Source: Pseudomonas paralcaligenes (GTDB lineage: Bacteria > Pseudomonadota > Gammaproteobacteria > Pseudomonadales > Pseudomonadaceae). Taken from it: a DNA stretch of 64,000 nt. Positions 49,229 through 58,006 of this stretch are shown in pieces (the first letter of the stretch is position 1; every line of letters begins with the position of its first letter). The notes beneath the pieces are model-generated. The model worked only from the letters and a program-made list of their open reading frames with translations. It had not been told where the DNA came from and searched no databases. The DNA lies in contig NZ_BPFX01000002.1 in assembly GCF_019655855.1 (NCBI RefSeq), positions 1 to 64,000 on the forward strand, given 5' to 3'. The position numbers and the translations under genes are program-made.

Positions 49229-52110
49229 ATGACACAAGCATCTCGGGGGGGCTCCGCCAGCGTCGCGGCGGAGGAGTCGCGCGTCATCCACCAGCAGTTC
49301 GCCACCGAGATCGCGGTGGAGCGGACTCGCCTGCTGTATCAGGGCTCCCAGGTCCCGACCCTGTTCATGTTGCTCAGCGCCCTGGCCTGCGCCGCCCTGC
49401 TGTGGCAGCCGCAGCAGAGCCTGCTGCTGACCGGATGGCTGGTCTGGGTGGTGCTGCTCGCGGTGCTGCGGCTGATCCAGATGGCCGCCTTCACGGCCGC
49501 CCTGCCGTCGCGCCAGGCGCATCCGCAGTGGTGGCGGATGTTCCTCGTCGGCGCCAGCGCCAGCGGCCTGACCCTGGCCTTCGCGGCGATCTTCCTGGTG
49601 CCCGGCGACGAGTTCCTGGTGCAGGCGATGGTCTACGGCCTGATCGTCGCCGCCATCCTCTCCGCCAGCGTGGCCTACGCGGTCAGCCTGCCGGCCTTCC
49701 TCGCCTTCGCCCTGCCGTGCCTGCTGCCGACCATCCTCTATCTGCTGCTCAGCGACGACTACGACCACCGGGTCGGCGGCCTGCTGGGGTTGTTGCTGCT
49801 GCTCAGCCTCGGTGTGGTGGCCTGGCAGGTCAACCGGCTGGTCGAGCGCAACCTGCTGCGACGCTTCCAGAACCAGGCGCTGATCGAGCGCCTGCAGCAC
49901 GCCCGGGAGAGCGCCGAGGGGCTCAATCAGGAGCTGGCCCGCGAGGTGGAGCAGCGCCGCCGCGCCGAGCGCGAACTGCGCAGGGCCCACGACGAGCTGG
50001 AAATCCGCGTGGCCCAGCGCACCCTGGAGCTGGACGACGCCAGCCATGCCCTGGGCAAGAGCGAGGCACGCCTGGCCCTGGCCCTGGAGGCCAGCGAACT
50101 CGGCCTGTGGGACTGGGACCTGACCACCGATCAGGTGCATCACAGCCATCTGGAGAGCATCTTCGGCGTCACCCAGGGCGAGGTGAAGGGTGTGCTCAGC
50201 CACCTCAAGCCGCGCCTGCACCCGGACGACCTGCCCGTGCTGCGGCGCGCCCTGGTCGAGCACCTCAAGGGCCGCACCGACGGCTACTGCGTCGAGTACC
50301 GGGTGCGCCACGCCGATGGGCGCTGGCTGTGGGTCGAGGACCGCGGCCGCGCCGTCGAGCGCGACGACCAGGGCCGCGTGGTGCGGATGCTCGGCACGCG
50401 CCGCAACATCACCGAGCGCAAGCGCCGGGACGAGGAGCAGCGGCTGGCCGCCACGGTGTTCGAGGCGACCAGCGAGGGCATCTTCATCCTCGACGCGGTC
50501 TATCTGGTGCTGTCGGTCAACCAGGCGTTCAGCGAGGTCACCGGCTACCGCAAGGACGAGGTGCTGGGGCGCAGCGTGGCGACCCTGATCAGCAGCCGCG
50601 ATGCCCGCCGCCAGTACCAGCTGATCCGCCAGGACCTGGAGCGGCACGGCAACTGGCGCGGCGAGCTGATGGAGACGCGCAAGAACGGCGAACTCTACCC
50701 CCAGTGGCTGCAGCTCAACGTGGTGCGCGACGCCCGCGGCCGGGTCAGCCATATCGTCGGCTTCTTCTCCGACCTGTCGCAGCGCCGGCAGACAGAGGAG
50801 CGCCTGCGCTACCTGTCGCACTACGACGAGCTGACCGGCCTGGCCAACCGCAGCCTGTTCCGCGAGCGCCTGCACGAGGCCGGCGAGCGGGCGCGCCAGG
50901 AGGAGACCCACCTGGCCCTGCTGCACGTCGATCTGGACCGCTTCAAGCTGCTCAACGACAGCCTCGGGCACGAGGTGGCCGACCAGTTGCTACGGCAGAT
51001 GGGTCGCCGCCTGCTGCAGTCCGTGCCCGAGGCCAACACCATCGCGCGGCTGGCCGGCGACGAATTCGCCATCCTGCTCGATGACTACGGCAGCCTGTCC
51101 ACCCTGGCGCGCACCGCCAGCCGCCTGCTGACCAAGCTGCGCACGCCGATGGACGTGGGCGGGCACGAGCTGGTGGTCAGCGCCTCGGTGGGCATCTCCC
51201 TGCTGCCGGACAACGCTCGGGAAATCTCCGCGCTGATCAGCCAGGCCGGCATGGCCATGCAGCATGCCAAGCACCTGGGCGGCAACACCTTCTCCAGTTC
51301 TACACCGACAACCTGCAGGCCTGCACCCTGGAGCGCCTGCAGCTGGAGACCCAGCTGCGCAAGGGCATCGAGGACGGCCAGTTGGAAGTGTTCTACCAGC
51401 CCAAGCTGTGCCTGGCCGACGGCAGCCTCAACGCCGCCGAGGCGCTGGTGCGCTGGCGCCACCCGAGCATGGGCCTGGTGCCGCCCGGCGAGTTTATCCC
51501 GCTGGCCGAGGAGACCGGCCTGATCGCGCCCATCGGCGAGTTCGTCCTGCGCCAGGCCTGCCGGCAGGCCCGCGAATGGCAGCGCCAGGGGCTGGTCGAG
51601 CTGCGCGTGTCGGTCAATCTGTCGGTGCACCAGCTGCGCCAGGGCAACCTGATCGGCTTGGTGCGCCAGGTGCTGGACGAGACCGGGCTGCCGTCGCACC
51701 TGCTCGAACTGGAGCTGACCGAGAGCCACCTGCTGGACAACGTGGAGAACGTCATCACCACCTTCCAGCAACTGCGCGACCTGGGCGTGAAGCTGGCGAT
51801 CGACGACTTCGGCACCGGCTATTCCTCGCTCAGCTACCTCAAGCGCTTCCCGGTGGACTACGTGAAGATCGACCAGACCTTCGTCCGCGACCTGGCCGCC
51901 GGCGGCGAGGATGCCGCGATCACCCGCGCCATCATCGCCATGGCCCACGGCCTGGAGCTGAAGGTGGTCGCCGAGGGCGTGGAGACCCAGGCGCAGATGG
52001 ATTTCCTCAAGGCCCAGCACTGCGACGAGATCCAGGGCTTCCTGATCAGCCCACCGGTGCCGGCCGAGCGCCTCGCCGAGCTGCTGCGCAGCCGGGCGCA
52101 GGCGTTCTGA
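49229..52110 (+). pseudogene. GGDEF-EAL membrane protein with frameshift
   Basis: Cyclic-di-GMP signalling protein: six or so N-terminal membrane helices, a coiled coil, two PAS domains, a GGDEF domain (RLAGDEFAIL, an AGDEF variant), and an EAL domain ([25 protein letters not shown]). The reading frame shifts at about 51291-51296: after GGNTF the expected [15 protein letters not shown] is found two bases later, as if TC were duplicated in ACCTTCTCCAG. The first frame then ends at 51523, while the EAL part continues in the other frame to 52110. As written the gene yields a protein without its EAL domain. It could be a real mutation or an assembly error. Confidence 0.85.
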
Positions 52111-52731
52111 TCAGCCGTCCCAGCGGCCCGGCGCGTAGGAGAACACCGGCAGCGACCAGCGCCAGCGGATCGCCGCCAGGCGCAGGGCCAGGCCGCTGGC
52201 GAAGGAGGCCAGCAGGTTGAGGTCCTCGTCGACGCCCAGGTGGCGCAGGCCCAGGTAGAGCAGGGCGACCAGCAGCGAGACGCTGGCGTACAGCTCGTGG
52301 CGCAGCACCTGGGGCAGGCGGTGGCAGAGGATGTCGCGCAGAATGCCGCCGCACACGCCGGTGATCACCCCGGCCATCACCACCACCGCCAGCGGGTAGC
52401 CGAGGCCGAGGGCGACGTTGCAGCCGATCACCGTGAAGGCGATCAGGCCCATGGCGTCGAGCAGCAGGAACAGCCGGCGCAGGTGGTGCATGAAGCGCGC
52501 GATGAGCATGGTGAACAGGCCGGCGCAGATGGTCAGGTAGATGTAGCTGGGGTGCTGGGTCCAGCCGACCGGGAAGTTGCCCAGCAGGATGTCGCGCACG
52601 GTGCCGCCGCCGAGGGCGGTGACGAAGGCGATGAGGGCGACGCCGAACAGGTCCATGTCGCGCTTGCCGGCGGCGAGCGCGCCGGACATGGCTTCGGCGG
52701 TGATGGCGATCAGATAGACGTAGAGCAGCAC
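52111..52731 (-). CDS. TRIC-family (UPF0126/YadS) channel, probable glycine transporter
   Basis: A 206-residue membrane protein with seven hydrophobic segments in two related halves, each with a GGGxxRD motif (ALGGGTVRDILLG and GVCGGILRDILCH), diagnostic of TRIC/UPF0126. The start is a GTG at 52731 with GGAG upstream; the longer open frame runs through the riboswitch and is not coding. A tandem glycine riboswitch upstream implies glycine as the physiological signal and possible substrate, consistent with other riboswitch-linked members of this family. Confidence 0.9.
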   Translation of the reverse strand: MLLYVYLIAITAEAMSGALAAGKRDMDLFGVALIAFVTALGGGTVRDILLGNFPVGWTQHPSYIYLTICAGLFTMLIARFMHHLRRLFLLLDAMGLIAFTVIGCNVALGLGYPLAVVVMAGVITGVCGGILRDILCHRLPQVLRHELYASVSLLVALLYLGLRHLGVDEDLNLLASFASGLALRLAAIRWRWSLPVFSYAPGRWDG

Positions 52732-52751
52732 ACAGAACTCCTGCGTTCGGT

Positions 52752-52934
52752 GCCTCTCCCCCTGTCCCCGGTACCTGAGAGTTTGTGCGGCGTGGCCGCT
52801 TGCCCCTTCGGTGGGCCGCTCGGAGCGGCCGCTCTCCAGACGGCTGATATGGAGTCCTCGCAGTGCTGGGCCTGAGCGATCATGGGAGTTTGCGCCTTCG
52901 GCGGAGGGGCTCGCGGCCCCTCGCTCTCCTGCGA
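52752..52934 (-). ncRNA. Tandem glycine riboswitch
   Basis: Two consecutive glycine aptamers on the minus strand. Aptamer 1 (about 52844-52934) starts CAGGAGAGCGAGGGG, contains CCGAAGGCGCAAACTCCC and ends with CTCAGGCCCAGCACTGCGAG GACT. Aptamer 2 (about 52752-52843) starts TCTGGAGAGCGG, contains ACCGAAGGGGCAAGC and ends AAACTCTCAGGTACCGGGGACAGGGGGAG. Both have the conserved GGAGAG, CCGAAG and CTCAGG blocks. A TATACT -10 box lies at 52943-52948. Tandem architecture gives expression above a glycine threshold. Confidence 0.95.
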
Positions 52935-52964
52935 GGGCGCACAGTATAGGGAGCCGCCCGGCCA

Positions 52965-53108
52965 AGAGTCTATTTACGATCTTGCGAGCTAGAGATAAAT
53001 GGTGGCGAAAAGGGGCCGAGGAGGCGGAGTTTACGTGGTGTAAATGAGCGTCCGAGGCCGTTTTTCGTCGCCATTTAGCCGACGCGCAGCAGATCGTAAA
53101 CAGACTCT
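52965..53108. repeat. 144-bp MITE-like full-length imperfect palindrome
   Basis: The left arm AGAGTCTATTTACGATCTTG matches the right arm read in reverse (AGAGTCTGTTTACGATCTGC) and similarity continues inward for about 64 bases (for example AAATGGTGGCGAAAA against AAATGGCGACGAAAAA) around a TTTACGTGGTGTAAA centre. Non-coding. Its end supplies part of the stop codon of the U32 peptidase gene. Confidence 0.85.
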
Positions 53109-54412
53109 CAGGCCAACTGGCGTAGGAGTAGGGCGTAGTCCAGGTCGATGTCTTCCGGCAGCGGCAGGTAGACGATATGGCCATCGCCCGGCGCCACGTC
53201 GGTGGCCTCGCCGCCGGCCTTCTCCAGGGCGCCGAGCAGGAAGTTGAGGTTGCCGCGCGGGGTCATCAGCTCCAGGCGGTCGCCGACCGCGAAGCGGTTC
53301 TTCACCCGCACCTCCACCAGCTCGCCGCGCCGCTGGCCGGTGAACTCGCCGACGAACTGCTGGCGCTCGGCGAGCGAGTTGCCGCGTTCGTAGTTCTGGT
53401 ACTCGTCGTGCACGTGGCGGCGCAGGAAGCCCTCGGTGTAGCCGCGGTTGGCCAGTGACTCCAGGTCGTCCATCAGGCGTGGGTCGAAGCCGCGCCCGGC
53501 TATCGCGTCGTCGATCGCGCGGCGATAGGCCTGGGCCGTGCGGGCCACGTAGAAGTGGCTCTTGGTGCGCCCCTCGATCTTCAGCGAGTGCACGCCCATG
53601 CGCAGCAGCCGTTCCACGTGCTGCACGGCGCGCAGGTCCTTGGAGTTCATGATGTAGGTGCCGTGCTCGTCCTCGAAGGCCTCCATCAGCTCGCCGGGAC
53701 GGGTCTCATCCTCCAGCAGGAAGGTCCGCTCGGTGGGCGCGCCTTCGCCGAGGGTCGGCCGGCAGCCCTGGACGATGGCGCCGAGTTCGTTTTCCCGGCC
53801 CTCGTGGGCCTGGTATTTCCAGCGGCAGGCGTTGGTGCAGGCGCCCTGGTTGGGGTCGCGCTTGTTGATGTAGCCGGACAGCAGGCAGCGCCCGGAGTAG
53901 GCCATGCACAGCGCGCCGTGGACGAACACCTCCAGCTCCATCTGCGGCACCTGCTGGCGGATTTCCTCGATCTCCTCCAGGGCCAGCTCGCGGGACAGGA
54001 TCACCCGGGTCAGGCCCTGGCGGCGCCAGAATTCCACGCTGGCCCAGTTCACCGCGTTGGCCTGCACCGAGAGATGGATCGGCATCCGCGGGAAGCGCTC
54101 GCGCACCAGCATGATCAGCCCGGGGTCGGACATGATCAGGGCGTCCGGCCCCATGGCCACCACTGGCTCCAGGTCCTTGAGGAAGGTCTTCAGCTTGGCG
54201 TTGTGCGGGGCGATGTTGACCACCACGTAGAAGCGCTTGCCCCGGGCGTGCGCCTCGTCGATGCCGAGCGCCAGGTTGGCGTGGTCGAACTCGTTGTTGC
54301 GCACCCGCAGGCTGTAGCGCGGCTGCCCGGCGTAGACCGCGTCGGCGCCGTAGGCGAAGGCGTGGCGCATGGCCTTGAGGGTGCCGGCGGGGGAGAGGAG
54401 TTCGGGAGTCAT
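53108..54412 (-). CDS. trhP: U32 peptidase family tRNA hydroxylation protein TrhP (YegQ)
   Basis: A 434-residue U32-family protein required in E. coli for prephenate-dependent 5-hydroxyuridine formation at tRNA wobble U34. It shows LLSPAGTLKAMRHAFAYGADAVYAG, the U32 signature EVFVHGALCMAYSGRCLLS and the iron-sulphur cysteines in GACTNACRWKY. The C-terminal domain (GDRLELMTPRGN) is present, so it is full length. The stop codon overlaps the end of the MITE-like palindrome by one base. Confidence 0.9.
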   Translation of the reverse strand: MTPELLSPAGTLKAMRHAFAYGADAVYAGQPRYSLRVRNNEFDHANLALGIDEAHARGKRFYVVVNIAPHNAKLKTFLKDLEPVVAMGPDALIMSDPGLIMLVRERFPRMPIHLSVQANAVNWASVEFWRRQGLTRVILSRELALEEIEEIRQQVPQMELEVFVHGALCMAYSGRCLLSGYINKRDPNQGACTNACRWKYQAHEGRENELGAIVQGCRPTLGEGAPTERTFLLEDETRPGELMEAFEDEHGTYIMNSKDLRAVQHVERLLRMGVHSLKIEGRTKSHFYVARTAQAYRRAIDDAIAGRGFDPRLMDDLESLANRGYTEGFLRRHVHDEYQNYERGNSLAERQQFVGEFTGQRRGELVEVRVKNRFAVGDRLELMTPRGNLNFLLGALEKAGGEATDVAPGDGHIVYLPLPEDIDLDYALLLRQLA

Positions 54413-54503
54413 CGGATCGCCCTGGACGTGAAGGGGGAGGCGATTCTAGAGGGATGGTCGCGGTGCCCCATTGATCTGGGGCAGCCGCCGGCATGGAGAA
54501 GCC

Positions 54504-54562
54504 GTAGCCCGGATGCAATCCGGGGCCAGGCGTCGGGCCGCCCCGGATTGCATCCGGGCTAC
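54504..54562. repeat. 59-bp palindromic repeat
   Basis: Perfect 22-bp inverted arms GTAGCCCGGATGCAATCCGG GG and its reverse complement around a 15-base loop, between trhP and the pntB terminator. A half copy of the CGTAGGGTGCGC repeat follows at 54564. Confidence 0.9.
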
Positions 54563-54600
54563 GCCGTAGGGTGCGCCGTGCGCACCTAAAGGCTCTCCAC

Positions 54601-54629
54601 AAAAAAGCCCGGCACAGGGCCGGGCTTTT
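54601..54629 (-). terminator. Terminator of pntAA-pntAB-pntB
   Basis: On the minus strand AAAAGCCCGGC pairs with GCCGGGCTTTT across a five-base loop and is followed by further T residues. It lies 19 bases after the pntB stop. Confidence 0.92.
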
Positions 54630-54647
54630 CGTGGAGCGGGCGGTGGA

Positions 54648-56084
54648 TCAGTCCACGGCCTTGACCATGTCCTCGATGACTTTCTTGGCGTCGCCGAAGA
54701 CCATCATGGTCTTGTCCAGGTAGAACAGTTCGTTGTCCAGGCCGGCGTAGCCGCTGGCCATCGAGCGCTTGTTGACGATCACGGTCTTGGCCTTGTAGGC
54801 CTCGAGGATCGGCATGCCGGCGATCGGCGACTTCGGATCGTTCTTCGCGGCCGGGTTGACCACGTCGTTGGCGCCCAGCACCAGCACCACGTCGGCCTGG
54901 CCGAACTCGGAGTTGATGTCTTCCATCTCGAACACCTGCTCGTAGGGCACTTCGGCCTCGGCCAGCAGGACGTTCATGTGGCCAGGCATACGACCGGCGA
55001 CCGGGTGGATCGCGTACTTCACGGTCACGCCGCGGTGGGTCAGCTTCTCGGCCAGTTCCATCAGCGCGTGCTGGGCACGGGCCACCGCCAGGCCGTAGCC
55101 CGGGACGATGATCACGGTGTCGGCGTTGGTCAGCAGGAAGGCGGCGTCGTCGCTCGAACCGGACTTCACCGGACGGGCTTCCTGGGCGCCAGCCGGGCCG
55201 GCTTCTTCGGTCGCACCACCGAAACCACCGAGGATGACGTTGAAGAACGAGCGGTTCATCGCCTTGCACATGATGTACGAGAGGATGGCGCCCGAGGAGC
55301 CGACCAGCGAACCGGCGATGATCAGCATCGAGTTGTTCAGCGAGAAGCCGATACCGGCCGCCGCCCAGCCCGAATAGCTGTTGAGCATCGATACCACGAC
55401 CGGCATGTCGGCGCCGCCGATCGGGATGATGATCAGCACGCCGATGATGAAGGCCAGGGCCACCAGCAGGGCGAAGGCGCGGATGTCACCGGTGAAGGTG
55501 AAGTACAGGCCCAGGCCGACGATGGCCAGGCCGAACAGCAGGTTGACCAAGTGCTGGCCCTTGAACTGCACGGGCGCGCCCTGGAACAGGCGGAACTTGT
55601 ACTTGCCCGACAGCTTGCCGAAGGCGATCACCGAACCGGAGAAGGTGATGGCGCCGATGGCCGCGCCGAGGAACAGTTCCAGGCGGTTGCCGGCCGGGAT
55701 GGCGTCGCCCAGGGTGGCGACGATGCCCAGCGACTGCGGCTCGACGACGGCGGCGATGGCGATGAACACGGCGGCCAGGCCGATCATGCTGTGCATGAAG
55801 GCGACCAGTTCCGGCATCTTGGTCATCTCGACGCGCTTGGCCATGATCGAGCCGGCGGTGCCGCCGACCAGCAGGCCGACGATGACGTAGCCGATGCCTT
55901 CCAGCGCCAGCTCGCTGCCGAGCTTGTGGATCAGGCCCAGGGTGGTCAGTACGGCGATGGCCATGCCGATCATGCCGAAGGCGTTGCCGCGACGCGAGGT
56001 GGTCGGGTGCGACAGGCCCTTGAGCGCCTGGATGAAGCAGATCGAGGCGACGAGGTAGAGAACAGTGATCAGATTCATGCTCAT
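54648..56084 (-). CDS. pntB: NAD(P) transhydrogenase subunit beta
   Basis: Beta subunit of the proton-translocating transhydrogenase, 478 residues, inner membrane. About nine membrane helices (for example TVLYLVASICFIQALKGL) are followed by the NADP(H)-binding domain III (DTVIIVPGYGLAVARAQHA and GANDVVNPAAKNDPKSPIAG). The start is the ATG at 56084, two bases after the pntAB stop; upstream open frame is not coding. Function: NADH + NADP+ to NAD+ + NADPH driven by proton entry. Confidence 0.96.
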   Translation of the reverse strand: MSMNLITVLYLVASICFIQALKGLSHPTTSRRGNAFGMIGMAIAVLTTLGLIHKLGSELALEGIGYVIVGLLVGGTAGSIMAKRVEMTKMPELVAFMHSMIGLAAVFIAIAAVVEPQSLGIVATLGDAIPAGNRLELFLGAAIGAITFSGSVIAFGKLSGKYKFRLFQGAPVQFKGQHLVNLLFGLAIVGLGLYFTFTGDIRAFALLVALAFIIGVLIIIPIGGADMPVVVSMLNSYSGWAAAGIGFSLNNSMLIIAGSLVGSSGAILSYIMCKAMNRSFFNVILGGFGGATEEAGPAGAQEARPVKSGSSDDAAFLLTNADTVIIVPGYGLAVARAQHALMELAEKLTHRGVTVKYAIHPVAGRMPGHMNVLLAEAEVPYEQVFEMEDINSEFGQADVVLVLGANDVVNPAAKNDPKSPIAGMPILEAYKAKTVIVNKRSMASGYAGLDNELFYLDKTMMVFGDAKKVIEDMVKAVD

Positions 56085-56086
56085 GG

Positions 56087-56401
56087 TCAGTGTTTCTCCG
56101 CAGCCGCTTTCGGCGCTTTCTTCTTGAACATTTCCAGCATGCGCCGGGTGACCAGGAAGCCACCGAAGACGTTGACCGCGGCCAGGGCCACGGCCAGGGT
56201 GCCCATGGCCTTGCCCAGCGGGGTCACGGTCAGGGCGGCGGCCAGCATGGCGCCGACGATGACGATCGCGGAAATCGCGTTGGTCACGGCCATCAGCGGG
56301 GTGTGCAGGGCCGGGGTGACGTTCCACACCACGTGGTAGCCCACGTAGATGGCCAGCGCGAAGATGATCAGGTTGTAGATGCCGTCGGAAATCATATCCA
56401 T
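56087..56401 (-). CDS. pntAB: NAD(P) transhydrogenase alpha subunit, membrane part
   Basis: The 104-residue membrane portion of the alpha subunit, split from the NAD-binding part as in other pseudomonads. Helices at [40 protein letters not shown] and the following hydrophobic run; a basic tail [16 protein letters not shown] precedes the ATG at 56401. It lies between pntAA and pntB, 14 and 2 bases from them. Confidence 0.93.
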   Translation of the reverse strand: MDMISDGIYNLIIFALAIYVGYHVVWNVTPALHTPLMAVTNAISAIVIVGAMLAAALTVTPLGKAMGTLAVALAAVNVFGGFLVTRRMLEMFKKKAPKAAAEKH

Positions 56402-56415
56402 GTCCGGTACTCCCC

Positions 56416-57537
<1,122 letters not shown>

Positions 57538-58006
57538 TGAGAATTCTCCTGCGTGATCGTATTAATGAACCCGTGCACTACGTGTGGCGCGCGGGTGTGT
57601 GGGATCAGCACAAAGCCGCACCGGAAGGGTGCGGGCGCGGCATTTTGCAGGCGATTGCCTGGACCATCAAGAAATTCTGAAGCGGTACTCGTTGATAACT
57701 ACAAGTCACGCCGTGACCATGGCTCCCCGGCCGTCCCCGCAAAGCGCCGTTGTTGCTGGGATGATGCCCCGTTCGCGGGAGAACGGCCCACGGCGCCGCA
57801 TTCGGCGCGTGAATGGCCGTTCGTCGACTTGGCCGGATGAAGGCGCCGCGTGGCGCAAAGCATCAAGGGAGGCCCGGTTTGTAGTAGGCGCGGCCGGTCG
57901 ACTACGCGGCGCCTTCGACGCGCCGGCGGCCAGGAAGCGCGTCTTGGGCTAAGCTGGCAAGAGGCATTTGGCCAGTACCCAACCCCCGTTCGTTCAGGTC
58001 GTTTCG
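57538..58006. other. Long intergenic region between pntAA and the GGDEF-EAL gene
   Basis: A divergent promoter region of about 470 bp. It contains a small hairpin CCGCACC-5-GGTGCGG (57616-57634) in the pntAA leader and a less GC-rich patch (57660-57710) likely to hold promoters. Open frames here have no gene-like sequence. No tRNA or known RNA motif recognised. Confidence 0.5.

Noticed and set aside
52732..53184. N-terminal extension of the TRIC-family gene
   Set aside because: The open frame runs through the glycine riboswitch and the MITE; a GTG with GGAG after the riboswitch is the sensible start.
57550..57960. Small ORFs in the pntAA upstream region
   Set aside because: No ribosome binding sites or family resemblance; composition is that of intergenic DNA.
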